A program made the translations under genes and the position numbers. Below are positions 25,534 through 34,240 of a stretch of 64,000 nt of DNA, piece by piece. The stretch spans positions 392,001 to 456,000 of the forward strand of contig JADKDZ010000003.1 of NCBI GenBank assembly GCA_016718265.1, given 5' to 3'. This DNA is from Uliginosibacterium sp. (lineage in GTDB: Bacteria; Pseudomonadota; Gammaproteobacteria; Burkholderiales; Rhodocyclaceae). How positions within the stretch are numbered: the stretch's first letter is position 1; each line of letters opens with the position of its first letter. The notes under the pieces were generated by a model that was given only the letters and a program-made list of their open reading frames with translations, was not told the origin of the DNA and searched no databases.

Positions 25534-27174
25534 ATGCGATTTCTTGCTTCCTGCCTGCTTGCGCTCGGCCTGCTGTGCAGCGCGGGGCTGGCCCAAGCGG
25601 CGAGCTTTGCCGACAACCCGATCGTGTACTTCCTGATCACCGACCGATTCGCCAACGGGAACCCGGGTAATGATCAGTCATACGGTCGCAGCCGCGATGG
25701 CGAGACCGAGGCGGGCACCTTTCACGGCGGCGATCTGGCCGGGGTGACGCAGAAGCTCAAGGCCGGGTGGTTCAAGGCACTTGGGGTCAATGCGATCTGG
25801 ATCACGGCGCCCTACGAGCAGATTCATGGCTGGGTGGTCGGCGGGAACCAGGAATTCAAGCACTACGCCTACCACGGCTACTACGCGGCGGATTTCACCG
25901 TGCTCGACAAGAACATGGGCACGCCGGACGAGCTGCGCGAGATGATCAGCACCGCGCACCAGCAAGGCATTCGCGTGCTCTTTGATGTGGTGATGAATCA
26001 TCCGGGCTACCTCGACATTCAGTCCGCGCGGGATTTCAAGATCGACGTGCTGTGGAAGGGCAACGAGGCGGCGACGCTGAAGGACTACCACAGCTATATC
26101 GATTACAACCGCGATCGCAAGAGCTGGGCGCGCTGGTGGGGCGGCGCCTGGACGCGCAGCGGGCTGCCGGGTTACACCGACGAGGGCAAGACCGATTTCA
26201 CCAAGCAGCTGGCCTACTTGCCGGACTTCCGCACCGAGAGCAGCGAGGCCGTGCGGCTCCCGCCGTTTCTGCGCGACAAGAAAGACACCCGCGCGGTGGA
26301 GCTGCCGAATGCCACGGTGCGGGACTACCTCGTCAGCTGGCTGAGCAGCTGGGTGCGGGACTACGGCGTGGATGGCTTTCGCTGCGATACGGTGAAGCAC
26401 GTGGAGCCGGAAGCCTGGCTGGCGCTGAAGCAGGCCTCAACCGAGGCGCTGGCGGCCTGGAAGGCGGCGCATCCGCTCGACAAGATCGACGATCAGCCGT
26501 TCTGGATGGTGGGCGAGTACTGGGGGCAGGACACCGCGCGCACGGCGATCTACGACGCGGGGTTTGACGCAATGATCAACTTCGATTTTCAGGACCGTGC
26601 CGAGAAAGCCGCCTCGCTCGATGCCCTGTACGCCGAGTACGCCGGCGCGCTGGCGGAGGGGGCGAATTACAACGTGCTGTCCTACCTGTCCTCGCACGAT
26701 ACGCGGCTGTTTGACCGCAGTCGGCTGCGCGAGGCCGGCTCGGCGCTGATGCTGGCGCCGGGGGGTGTGCAGATTTTCTATGGCGACGAAAGCGGGCGCC
26801 CGGCCGGGGCCGTGCCGGCCAGCGACCCGCAGCAGGCAACGCGCTCGGACATGAACTGGCAAAGCCTCGACGCACCCTTGCTGGCGCACTGGCGCAAGCT
26901 GGGGCAGTTCCGTTCGCGCCATGTGGCCTTGGCGCGTGGGCAGCATCGCCGGATTCAGGCAGAGCCGTATGTGTTTGCCCGAGTCATGGCAAACGCTAGC
27001 GATCGGGTCGTCGTCGTGCCGGCGGCGCAGGGCGAACTCGATGTGCCGGTGGCGGATGTGTTTGCCGAGGGTGCGGTGGTGATCGATGCCTACAGCGGTC
27101 GGCCGGGAGTGGTGGCCAATAGCCGCGTGAAACTGAAGGCCGGCGGTACGGTGTTGCTGGAGCTGGCGGACTGA
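25534..27174 (+). CDS. Secreted alpha-amylase family GH13 enzyme
   Basis: This 546-aa protein has a signal peptide (FLASCLLALGLLCSAGLAQA) and should act in the periplasm or outside. All four GH13 regions are present: DVVMNHPG (I), GFRCDTVKH with the nucleophile Asp (II), MVGEYWGQ with the acid/base Glu (III), and YLSSHDTRL (IV). The barrel starts with IVYFLITDRFANG. The C-terminal 90 residues (VVVVPAAQGELDV to VLLELAD) form the usual beta domain. It hydrolyses alpha-1,4-glucans, but the exact product cannot be read. GGAG precedes the ATG. A bidirectional hairpin terminator follows. Confidence 0.93.
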   Translation: MRFLASCLLALGLLCSAGLAQAASFADNPIVYFLITDRFANGNPGNDQSYGRSRDGETEAGTFHGGDLAGVTQKLKAGWFKALGVNAIWITAPYEQIHGWVVGGNQEFKHYAYHGYYAADFTVLDKNMGTPDELREMISTAHQQGIRVLFDVVMNHPGYLDIQSARDFKIDVLWKGNEAATLKDYHSYIDYNRDRKSWARWWGGAWTRSGLPGYTDEGKTDFTKQLAYLPDFRTESSEAVRLPPFLRDKKDTRAVELPNATVRDYLVSWLSSWVRDYGVDGFRCDTVKHVEPEAWLALKQASTEALAAWKAAHPLDKIDDQPFWMVGEYWGQDTARTAIYDAGFDAMINFDFQDRAEKAASLDALYAEYAGALAEGANYNVLSYLSSHDTRLFDRSRLREAGSALMLAPGGVQIFYGDESGRPAGAVPASDPQQATRSDMNWQSLDAPLLAHWRKLGQFRSRHVALARGQHRRIQAEPYVFARVMANASDRVVVVPAAQGELDVPVADVFAEGAVVIDAYSGRPGVVANSRVKLKAGGTVLLELAD

Positions 27175-27189
27175 GCCTCAAAAAAGATG

Positions 27190-27222
27190 CCTGAAGAACC
27201 AAGCGGGGCGCGGTTCTCCAGG
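27190..27222. terminator. Bidirectional terminator between convergent genes
   Basis: CCTGAAGAACC (27190-27200) pairs with GGTTCTCCAGG (27212-27222), 10 of 11 pairs, around an 11-nt loop. A run of A lies just before it and TTTTT at 27226-27230 just after, so it can terminate both the amylase and the flavin reductase transcripts. Confidence 0.75.
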
Positions 27223-27229
27223 CCGTTTT

Positions 27230-27727
27230 TCAGCGTGGGGCGAGCTGGCGGTATTGGCCGTTGAAGAACACCAGCGGGGCCTGCTCGCTGCGGTCGCAGC
27301 GGATGACTTCGCTGATGAACACGACGTGATCGCCCCCGGGCAGGCGCTGGCTGTTGCGCACCTCGAACACGGCGCAGCAGCCTTCCAGCAGCGGGGCGCC
27401 ACCCAGCCCCTCTTCCCAGCGCAGGCCGGCAAAGCGGTCGCCGGTGCGGCTGGCAAAACGATTCGAAATATCTTCCTGATCGGCTGCCAGCACATTGATG
27501 GCGTAGTGCTCGCACGCCTCCAGCGTTTCACGTAGCGTGCTGTCGTTGGCCAGACTCCACACCACGAGCGGCGGCGCCAGCGAGACCGAGTTGAAAGAGC
27601 TGATGGTCAGCCCGACGGGATTGCCATGGCGGTCGCGCGCCGTAATGACGGCGATACCGGTCGCAAACATGCCAAGGGTGCGGCGAAAGGTGGTGGCGTC
27701 GAAGCTCAGGGAGGCTTGGGCAGTCAT
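27230..27727 (-). CDS. Flavin reductase family protein
   Basis: This 165-aa FMN-binding split-barrel protein begins near FDATTFRRTLGMFATGIAVI. It has GLTISSFNSVSLAPPLVVWSL and a C-terminal HVVFISEVIRCDR, typical of the HpaC/FRP-type NAD(P)H:flavin reductases that feed two-component monooxygenases. No partner oxygenase gene is in the window. ATG 27727 is preferred, although its ribosome site is poor; a GTG at 27772 would add 15 residues of unlikely composition. Confidence 0.88.
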   Translation of the reverse strand: MTAQASLSFDATTFRRTLGMFATGIAVITARDRHGNPVGLTISSFNSVSLAPPLVVWSLANDSTLRETLEACEHYAINVLAADQEDISNRFASRTGDRFAGLRWEEGLGGAPLLEGCCAVFEVRNSQRLPGGDHVVFISEVIRCDRSEQAPLVFFNGQYRQLAPR

Positions 27728-27776
27728 GGCTGAGGGAGTATGCGAAGGGCAAGATCGAGTCGATCCGATCACGCTT

Positions 27777-28532
27777 TTACAGCGTGTCGAATTCGGGGAT
27801 GGGCGGATGACCGCGTTGGGCGAGAAAGTCCAGCAGCCGGCGTGGCGAGGTATTCAGGATGCGTTCGGTTGGGAACTGAGCCTCAGCAATGACTGCCAGC
27901 GCATCGCCGAATTCGCCAAGGCTGAAGGCTATATGCGCGTCCGAGCCTAAAGAGAGCGTGGCGCCAAAATCCCGCGCGGCCTCGACGATGGCACGGCAGT
28001 TTGCCTCGCTCCCCTTGCGTGAGAGGCTGAATGACGAGTTGTTCACTTCCAGCGCCACGTTGTGCAGGGCCGCGGCTTTGACCACGGCTTGAATATCGAT
28101 TGGAAACGCCGTATTGCCGGGGTGGGTGATGATGTCCACGTCGCCCCGCTCGATGACGCCGATCATGGCGCGGGTGTGATCGACGCGATTGGTCGCGGCC
28201 ATGACGGGCTCGTGAAAGCCTGCCAGCACGATATCCAGACTCTCCCGCGCGCGGCCGTAGCAGTCCGTGTCGCCATCCAGGCTGGCGATGTTGGCCTCCA
28301 TCCCGCGCAGGATGCCGACGCCGTCTACCACTCGTGGCAGCACGCGCAGATTGACGAAGTGCCAGTAGTGCGGCGCGTCCGCCATCGCCGGGCCATGATC
28401 GGTGTTGGCAAACAGGCGGATGCCCTTTTGCTTGGCCACGGCAATGTAATCGTGGATCGTGCTGTAGGCGTGCGAACTTGCCAGGGTGTGCGAATGCAGA
28501 TCAACGGGGAATGGGCGGGTGCTGGGCGGCAT
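27777..28532 (-). CDS. ycdX: YcdX-type PHP-domain phosphatase
   Basis: This 251-aa protein has the PHP trinuclear-zinc motifs VDLHSHTLASSHAYS, FANTDHGP, THPGN, LEVNNSSF and LGSDAHIAFS. Sequence and length follow E. coli YcdX, a zinc phosphatase linked to swarming. It ends 50 bp upstream of the flavin reductase start on the same strand, so they may be co-transcribed. It is divergent from mutY across about 125 bp. Confidence 0.9.
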   Translation of the reverse strand: MPPSTRPFPVDLHSHTLASSHAYSTIHDYIAVAKQKGIRLFANTDHGPAMADAPHYWHFVNLRVLPRVVDGVGILRGMEANIASLDGDTDCYGRARESLDIVLAGFHEPVMAATNRVDHTRAMIGVIERGDVDIITHPGNTAFPIDIQAVVKAAALHNVALEVNNSSFSLSRKGSEANCRAIVEAARDFGATLSLGSDAHIAFSLGEFGDALAVIAEAQFPTERILNTSPRRLLDFLAQRGHPPIPEFDTL

Positions 28533-28658
28533 GATCTCGAAGCAGGTAACGGTGTGCAGCGCAGTGCGTGGCTAGGCAGTATAAGTGGCCGACGACCAGA
28601 TTTAAACCTGTTGCCGGCATGGATGAAGTGGCCGGGTGTTCACACTACACTGCGGGCC

Positions 28659-29702
28659 ATGAGCCAATTTGCCGAGACCCTGATTGCCTGGCAAGCCCAT
28701 CACGGGCGCCACGATTTACCCTGGCAGCAGACGCGCGACCCCTACCGCGTGTGGTTGTCCGAAATCATGCTGCAGCAGACGCAGGTCGATACCGTCGTGC
28801 CGTATTACCAGCGCTTTCTGGCGCGTTTCCCCGACGTCGCAAGCCTGGCCGCTGCGCCGCTTGATGAGGTGCTGGCGCTCTGGAGCGGTCTGGGCTACTA
28901 CGCCCGGGCGCGTAACCTGCACCGCGCCGCACAGGGCGTGATGCAGGCGCACGGTGGCACATTTCCCGGCACTGCTGCCGACCTGCAGGCGCTGCCGGGC
29001 ATAGGCCGGTCCACGGCAGCGGCGATCGCGGCGTTCTGCTTCGGCGAAAAGGTGGCCATTCTCGATGGCAACGTCAAACGCGTGCTATGCCGACATTTCG
29101 GCATTGAAGGCTTTCCGGGTGAGCGGGCGATCGAGCAGCAGCTCTGGGCGCTGGCCGAGTCTTTGCTGCCGGCCACCGGAAACGACATCTACCCGCAGGC
29201 ACAGATGGATCTGGGCGCCACGGTGTGCACGCGTACGAAGCCCCGCTGCCTGCATTGCCCGGTGAACGCGACCTGCATCGCACGCGAGTCGGGGCGTGAG
29301 CATCTCCTGCCAACGGCCCGTCCGCGCAAGGCCACGCCACAGCGCGCCTGCGGCATGCTGCTTGTGCGTGCCCAGGGGGCGGTGCTTCTGGAGCAGCGCC
29401 CGAGCGAAGGCATATGGGGTGGGCTTTACAGCTTGCCGGAGCTGAGCGAGGGCGAGACTGCTGAGGCGGCTGTACGCCGAAAATTTGGCTGGCATGGCGT
29501 GGCATTCGAGCGTGGCGAGGACATCCGCCACACCTTCACCCATTTCCAGCTCACCATTACGCCCTGGCTGGCGGAACTCGCCGACCAGCCGCCCGCAGGA
29601 GACGGCTGGCGCTGGGTGAGCGTGGATGAGCTTGAGCTCCTTGGCTTGCCCGCGCCGGTTAGAAGGATGGTCCTTCAGGCAGTGCGCCGAGGCATTCTCT
29701 GA
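28659..29702 (+). CDS. mutY: Adenine DNA glycosylase MutY
   Basis: This 347-aa base-excision repair enzyme removes A mispaired with 8-oxoG. The catalytic Glu is in SEIMLQQTQVDTV, the helix-hairpin-helix is LPGIGRSTAAAIAAF, and the catalytic Asp lies in VAILDGNVKRV. The 4Fe-4S ligands are Cys-x6-Cys-x2-Cys-x5-Cys in CTRTKPRCLHCPVNATC. The C-terminal NUDIX-like domain that recognises 8-oxoG is present (VLLEQRPSEGIWGGLYSLPE). The ATG at 28659 gives the standard N-terminus; the open frame continues far upstream without coding sense. Confidence 0.96.
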   Translation: MSQFAETLIAWQAHHGRHDLPWQQTRDPYRVWLSEIMLQQTQVDTVVPYYQRFLARFPDVASLAAAPLDEVLALWSGLGYYARARNLHRAAQGVMQAHGGTFPGTAADLQALPGIGRSTAAAIAAFCFGEKVAILDGNVKRVLCRHFGIEGFPGERAIEQQLWALAESLLPATGNDIYPQAQMDLGATVCTRTKPRCLHCPVNATCIARESGREHLLPTARPRKATPQRACGMLLVRAQGAVLLEQRPSEGIWGGLYSLPELSEGETAEAAVRRKFGWHGVAFERGEDIRHTFTHFQLTITPWLAELADQPPAGDGWRWVSVDELELLGLPAPVRRMVLQAVRRGIL

Positions 29703-29765
29703 GTGCGCGATATTGCTTTGCAAGCACGTACGGGTTTATGCGCAGCAGGTGACAGCAGGACAAAA

Positions 29766-30017
29766 TTACATGCTGCGCCGCGGCTCAGAGGTGAGGATGC
29801 TGATCAGGATCTGCGCGCGTTCCGCGGTATCGCGCCCGAGGCTGGTCAGGTAGCCGCCGTCGACTTGCGTGATGAGCCCTTTGCCATGCAACCGCTGGGT
29901 TGCTTCGATGACGCCGGCGTCGGCCGTCTTGTGGATTTTGATGCCCTGCTGGCTGGTTGCCAGATCGAAGCGCAACAAAGTGTTCAGTTCTTCGACCAGG
30001 TCGGCGGTGAAAGGCAT
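29766..30017 (-). CDS. TIGR02647-type small protein
   Basis: This 83-aa protein is encoded from ATG 30017 behind GGAG. It starts MPFTADLVEELNTLLRF and contains IEATQRLHGKGLITQVDGGY, resembling the TIGR02647 family of proteobacterial small proteins that look like a winged-helix fragment. No function is established. The longer open frame upstream overlaps the Fur-family promoter and is not credible. It is convergent with mutY. Confidence 0.75.
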   Translation of the reverse strand: MPFTADLVEELNTLLRFDLATSQQGIKIHKTADAGVIEATQRLHGKGLITQVDGGYLTSLGRDTAERAQILISILTSEPRRSM

Positions 30018-30172
30018 GGTGTGTCTCCGTATCAATTGTCGGCGGGTAGGCCCCAGCGTCCGGCGAGCGTGCCAAGCGCGAGGATTCATGCGGGTCTTGG
30101 CGTGGCAAGCGTACCACCAAATCTGCGTGATGGATTGAGCGGAGCGCAACGCCAGTTGTTCTAGCGCGCAGT

Positions 30173-30187
30173 TGCAACAACGTTGCA
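30173..30187. promoter_or_regulatory. Perfect dyad upstream of the Fur-family gene (putative metal operator)
   Basis: TGCAAC-AAC-GTTGCA is a perfect 6-bp inverted repeat with a 3-bp spacer, ending 30 bp before the Fur-family start codon and lying in the divergent region with the small TIGR02647-type gene. Size and position suit autoregulation by a Fur/Zur-type dimer, but the sequence is not a known Fur or Zur consensus. Confidence 0.5.
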
Positions 30188-30217
30188 TCAGAGGGCCGCG
30201 TGTGGTCAAATCCCCGC

Positions 30218-30661
30218 ATGACTGATAACCAGACTGACACTGTCGATTGGCCGGCAAAGATTCGGGCCGTAGGCGCGCGCGCCACGCCGGCGCGCCTTGC
30301 CGTGTTGCAGGTGTTGGCTGGGGCGGGGCACGCCTTGAGTCATCACGACGTTGAGCAGGCCTTGGCGGCCGAAGGCTTTGATCGCGTAACGCTTTATCGC
30401 GTTCTCGATTGGGCGGTCGAGTCAGGCTTTGCCCACAAAATCATCGATGCTGACCGCGTCTGGCGTTTTGGCCAGGCGTCAATTGCCGCGCCGCCACACC
30501 GCGAACACGCGCATTTTCGTTGCGAGGCCTGCGGGAAAGTGTTCTGCCTTGAAGATATTCCGGTTCAAGCGCCGGCTTTGCCCGCCGGGTTTTCCGGCAA
30601 GACCGTCGAGTTCTGCATCACCGGGCAGTGTGCCCGGTGCGACCAAGATATCAAGGAATGA
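30218..30661 (+). CDS. Fur-family transcriptional regulator, Zur-like
   Basis: This 147-aa protein has an N-terminal winged helix (ARATPARLAVLQVLAGA, then GFDRVTLYRVLDWAVESG) and a C-terminal metal domain with HREHAHFRCEACGKVFCLED and CITGQCARCD. Two CxxC pairs bind the structural zinc, and the His-rich entry forms the sensory site. It lies directly upstream of a ZIP transporter and a COG0523 GTPase, which argues for a zinc-responsive repressor (Zur) rather than iron or peroxide sensing. ATG 30218 is taken as the start; an upstream GTG at 30200 is possible. The dyad at 30173-30187 may be its operator. Confidence 0.87.
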   Translation: MTDNQTDTVDWPAKIRAVGARATPARLAVLQVLAGAGHALSHHDVEQALAAEGFDRVTLYRVLDWAVESGFAHKIIDADRVWRFGQASIAAPPHREHAHFRCEACGKVFCLEDIPVQAPALPAGFSGKTVEFCITGQCARCDQDIKE

Positions 30662-30663
30662 TG

Positions 30664-31449
30664 ATGACCTTGTTGTTAATTGTGCTCGCGACCCTAGCCG
30701 GTGGCGTGCTGAGTCTTTTGGCTGCCCTGCTGCTGATCGCCGGTTTCCCGCAGCGCTGGTTGCCGCGTCTGGTCGGGTTTGCTACGGGGGTACTGCTGGC
30801 GGTGGCTTTGCTCGACGTGTTGCCAGAGGCATTTGAGTCGGGCGTCGAGCCTCATTCTCTGTTCCTGACACTGTTGATCGGTTTGCTCGCGTTTTATGGT
30901 TTGGAGCGAATTGCTTTGTGGCGTCATGCTCATGTGGATGAGCAAGGTCACGATCATCATTGTCCGACGCATTCCCACGGTCACAACGACGCGATCGGTA
31001 GCCAGACTGTGATGTCGGTGCTCGTGGGTGATGGCTTCCACAACTTTGTCGACGGTGTGTTGATTGCAGCTGCTTTTCTGGTCAGTCCAACCCTTGGCTG
31101 GAGCACGGCGTTTGCCGTGGTGGCGCACGAAATTCCGCAGGAAGCGGGCGATTTCGCGATCCTGCGCGCGGCCGGGATGTCGAATGCGCGCGCGCTGTGG
31201 TTCAACGCCTTGTCGAGTTTGACGGCGATTCTCGGTGGTGTGCTGGGCTACGTGGCGCTGACCCAGATGCAAAACGCGTTGCCTTACATCCTGACGATCT
31301 CGGCAGCGAGCTTTCTCTACATTGCGATCTCTGATCTGTTGCCGATGCTTCGGCATGAGCAGCATCGGCACACCTCAATCTGGCAGACGGTGGCAATGCT
31401 GTTTGGTGTTGCCGTGATTGCACTCGGCACGCTGAGCCATGCTCATTGA
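30664..31449 (+). CDS. ZIP family metal transporter
   Basis: This roughly 261-aa inner-membrane protein has about eight helices and a His-rich cytoplasmic loop (HAHVDEQGHDHHCPTHSHGH). The transport-site motifs are HNFVDGVLI and HEIPQEAGDFA in the paired helices, as in ZupT/ZIP importers of Zn, Fe and Mn. Three ATGs occur in a row (30658, 30661, 30664); the third has the best spacing from AAGGA. The first overlaps the stop of the Fur-family gene. It probably imports zinc under control of that regulator. Confidence 0.9.
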   Translation: MTLLLIVLATLAGGVLSLLAALLLIAGFPQRWLPRLVGFATGVLLAVALLDVLPEAFESGVEPHSLFLTLLIGLLAFYGLERIALWRHAHVDEQGHDHHCPTHSHGHNDAIGSQTVMSVLVGDGFHNFVDGVLIAAAFLVSPTLGWSTAFAVVAHEIPQEAGDFAILRAAGMSNARALWFNALSSLTAILGGVLGYVALTQMQNALPYILTISAASFLYIAISDLLPMLRHEQHRHTSIWQTVAMLFGVAVIALGTLSHAH

Positions 31450-32518
31450 AGATCGGCGGATACCGGTCACCTTGCTTACGGGATTTCTGGGTAGCGGGAA
31501 AACGACCCTCCTGAACACCCTGCTGCGTGAGCCGGCCATGAAAGGCTGCGCAGTGCTCATCAACGAGGTGGGCGCGGTGGGTATCGATCATTTGCTGGTC
31601 GAACAGCTCAGCGAAGAGGTCACGCTGCTGGAGTCCGGCTGCCTGTGCTGCACGGTGCGGGGCGATCTCTCACGTAGCTTGCGCGAGCTCTTCATGCGCC
31701 GTTTGCGCCGCGAGATCGGCGAGCTCGACCGGGTGGTCATCGAGACCAGCGGCCTGGCAGATCCCGCGCCGGTGATTCATACCTTGATGAAAGACTTCTT
31801 TCTCGCCGAGCGTTTCCGCCTTGAAGGCGTGGTGGCAACTGTGGACGTACGCAATGTGCATTGGCAGCTTGGTCAGCATGACGAGGCGATGAAGCAGGTT
31901 GCGATGGCAGACCGAATCGTGCTGACAAAATGCGATCTGGCCGACGGCCTGATGGTGGCCGAGGCGGAAGAGCGCGTGGCGGCCGTCAACGTGCTTGCTG
32001 GTTGCTGGCACAGCGAGCCGGGGCGGATGCCGCCGGGTCTGCTTGATGACATGAGCCTGTATTCTGCGGCGGGCAAGTCCGATGCTGTGGCGCGTTGGTT
32101 GGGTGAGGCCGCGGTGCGCGAACAGCAACGCTTGAACGCTCGCCACGGCGTTTTTGGCCAAGCTGCTGCCCCTGCACTCCATGACGAACGTGTCGCGACC
32201 CATGTCTTGCGCTTCGACCAGCCCTTTGCCTGGGCTGACTTTGCGCGTGCGATAGACATGCTGCAGTCGCTGGTTGGCGATCGACTGCTACGCGTCAAGG
32301 GGCTGGTCGCAGTGGAGGGCGAGGAGGCGCCGCGCGTTTTCCATGCAGTGCAGCATGAGTCTTATCCGGAGACTTCGCTGGCCGCGTGGCCGGATGCTGA
32401 TCGCGATAGCCGTTTGGTCTTTATCGTACGCGACCTGCCCCGAAAGACGCTTGAGCTGGCCTTCTCTGGCTTTGCATCCCGCACAGCCAATATGGATAAC
32501 GGTTTCGGGATTGGGTAG
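31439..32518 (+). CDS. COG0523 (CobW/ZigA-type) GTPase metallochaperone
   Basis: This 359-aa G3E GTPase has Walker A GFLGSGKTTLLN, the metal-binding CxCC motif in SGCLCCTVRGDL, IETSGLADPAPV, and the base-recognition LTKCDLAD. The C-terminal CobW_C domain starts near 240. Members encoded beside Zur and zinc transporters (ZigA, YeiR, ZagA) deliver zinc to client proteins under zinc limitation. It overlaps the ZIP gene by 11 bp, completing a three-gene unit. A CobW-type cobalamin role is unlikely, as no cobalamin genes are near. Confidence 0.92.
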   Translation: MLIEDRRIPVTLLTGFLGSGKTTLLNTLLREPAMKGCAVLINEVGAVGIDHLLVEQLSEEVTLLESGCLCCTVRGDLSRSLRELFMRRLRREIGELDRVVIETSGLADPAPVIHTLMKDFFLAERFRLEGVVATVDVRNVHWQLGQHDEAMKQVAMADRIVLTKCDLADGLMVAEAEERVAAVNVLAGCWHSEPGRMPPGLLDDMSLYSAAGKSDAVARWLGEAAVREQQRLNARHGVFGQAAAPALHDERVATHVLRFDQPFAWADFARAIDMLQSLVGDRLLRVKGLVAVEGEEAPRVFHAVQHESYPETSLAAWPDADRDSRLVFIVRDLPRKTLELAFSGFASRTANMDNGFGIG

Positions 32519-32554
32519 CTGGAGACGCAAGCGGTGAAAGGGTCTTGAGGCTGT

Positions 32555-33253
32555 TCAAGACAGAGGAACTTTAATGCCTTCCTTGCGCTCGATTTCATCA
32601 AAGTAATCGTGAAGGCGGCGGCCCGGAACATCCGGGTAGGACTCACCGCTGAACTTGAGTTGCTGAATCCGGTCGACGCGGAAGTGACGGAAGTCATTAC
32701 GTAGCATGCACCACCCGATCAAAGTCCAGTTCTTGCCCCAGAAGAACAGACCCAGTGGCCAAAGCTCACGGTCCGAGGGACTGGTGTCTTCGCGCACATA
32801 CGCCATGCGGATGACCTGACGCTTGCGTACAGCCCGACGGAGTTCGGTCAGGTGATGAGGGCGGTCCGCATGCGGGGCCGGGATGTAGAGCCGCGCCTGT
32901 TGCGCTTCACGACGCAGCAGCTCTGGCAGGGCATTGTGGATCTTTGCCAGCGCGGCTGTGGCAGCCTGGGCCAGGTCGGCATCGCCCCATACCTGAACCA
33001 TGCGTGAGCCAACCAGCAAGGCTTCAAGTTCGGCGTGATCGAACAGCAGGGGCGGCACGTCAAGACGGTAGCGCAGGCGATACCCGACGCCGGCCTCGCC
33101 GTCAATGGGGACGCCGGACGCGATAAGGTCGCGGACGTCGCGGTAGAGCGTGCGCAGTGAGATTTCAAGCTGCTCAGCCAGCCATGCGCCAGTGGCAAAA
33201 CGCCTGCTGCGGAGGAGTTCTACGAGTCGGAAGAGGCGGTCGGCGCGGCGCAT
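32555..33253 (-). CDS. YafY-type transcriptional regulator (HTH + WYL)
   Basis: This 232-aa protein has an N-terminal winged helix (RADRLFRLVELLRSR, LEISLRTLYRDVRDL) and a WYL domain (from about 135, with RKRQVIRMAYV and LGLFFWGKNWTLIGWC). WYL regulators often sense nucleic acids or small ligands and act as repressors or activators. The two VOC genes upstream on the same strand may be targets, but this is only positional. It ends at a GTCTTGA/TCAAGAC hairpin (32542-32561) shared with the converging GTPase gene. Confidence 0.88.
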   Translation of the reverse strand: MRRADRLFRLVELLRSRRFATGAWLAEQLEISLRTLYRDVRDLIASGVPIDGEAGVGYRLRYRLDVPPLLFDHAELEALLVGSRMVQVWGDADLAQAATAALAKIHNALPELLRREAQQARLYIPAPHADRPHHLTELRRAVRKRQVIRMAYVREDTSPSDRELWPLGLFFWGKNWTLIGWCMLRNDFRHFRVDRIQQLKFSGESYPDVPGRRLHDYFDEIERKEGIKVPLS

Positions 33254-33309
33254 GGTTCAGTGTAGTAGCATATTCGAATTCGTCCAGCGTCGAGAATTGT
33301 GCTGTTGTA

Positions 33310-33693
33310 CTATTCCGACGTATGGCAGACGGCTTCGATGTTGTGTCCGTCCGGGTCGAGTACGAAGGCACCGTAATAATTCGGGTGGTAGTGGGGGCGT
33401 AAGCCGGGCTTGCCGTTGTCACGCCCTCCGGCGGCAATGGCCGCGGTGTAGAAGGCGTCGACCAGGGCACGGTTGGCGGCGCGAAACGCGACATGGATGG
33501 GGGGCCGGTTGGCTTGTCCTTCGGCAATCCAGAAGTCCGGCTTTTCTGGCTCGCCGAAGCCCGCGAATGGCGGAGCGCCATTCGCGGCGGCATGTTCTTC
33601 GACAACTGCGTAGCCAATAGGCGCCAATGCGCGTTGGTAAAATGTCTTGCTGGTCTCGAAACAGCTGACGCGGACGCCGGTGTGGTCGATCAT
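33310..33693 (-). CDS. VOC family protein (glyoxalase/dioxygenase superfamily)
   Basis: This 127-aa protein has a single vicinal-oxygen-chelate unit pair: IDHTGVRVSCFETSKTFYQ at the start, PPIHVAFRA in the middle and YYGAFVLDPDGHNIEAVCH at the end. The histidines of the first and middle segments and the Glu of NIEAV are the probable metal ligands. The reaction is not predictable. It is in line with another VOC gene 74 bp upstream and with the WYL regulator downstream. Confidence 0.86.
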   Translation of the reverse strand: MIDHTGVRVSCFETSKTFYQRALAPIGYAVVEEHAAANGAPPFAGFGEPEKPDFWIAEGQANRPPIHVAFRAANRALVDAFYTAAIAAGGRDNGKPGLRPHYHPNYYGAFVLDPDGHNIEAVCHTSE

Positions 33694-33767
33694 ATGCGCT
33701 CTCTTTCGATGTGAGGGTAGTTCTGCGCGGGCGCATTGTCCGGGCGGTCTGGCGCAGAACGGGGGGC

Positions 33768-34136
33768 TCAGGCCATCGAGTGCAGGCCGATGATGTTGCC
33801 TTCGCTGTCGCTGAACATGCCGATATGGCCGATGTCTTCGCGCAGAAACGTCTTGGGCATCACGACTTGACCGCCCGCCGCGACAACACGGTTGAGGATC
33901 ATGCCGAGGTCGTTGCCGCCGTTGAGGTAAATCCGCACGCCATCGGCGTGCGGACGGACTTCTTGAGACTCGAACAAACAGCCGCCAACGCCGGGTTCGG
34001 CATACGGAAACATGGCCATGCGCATGCCGGGGAAGCTTGTGTCTAGCGGAAATTTAGTGTCAAGAATCTGCTCGTAGAACGCGGCGGCGCGCTCAAAATT
34101 GCTGACGGGAATTTCAAACCAGTTGATGGCATTCAT
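33768..34136 (-). CDS. VOC family protein
   Basis: This 122-aa protein starts MNAINWFEIPVSNFERAAAFY and ends GHIGMFSDSEGNIIGLHSM, a two-repeat VOC fold of the type often annotated as glyoxalase-like or PhnB-like. The metal-ligand positions are poorly conserved (the first His is absent), so it may be a binding or resistance-type protein rather than an enzyme. It is not closely similar to the other VOC protein downstream, so a recent duplication is unlikely. Confidence 0.84.
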   Translation of the reverse strand: MNAINWFEIPVSNFERAAAFYEQILDTKFPLDTSFPGMRMAMFPYAEPGVGGCLFESQEVRPHADGVRIYLNGGNDLGMILNRVVAAGGQVVMPKTFLREDIGHIGMFSDSEGNIIGLHSMA

Positions 34137-34240
34137 GCTTCGCTCCTTGGGTACGTTTGATAAGCGACTGCATGATGCGGCGTGTCTGCTGACAGCGTTG
34201 TGTCAGCAGTTCGCGTTGCGCGAAGCGCATGGGGTCTCGG

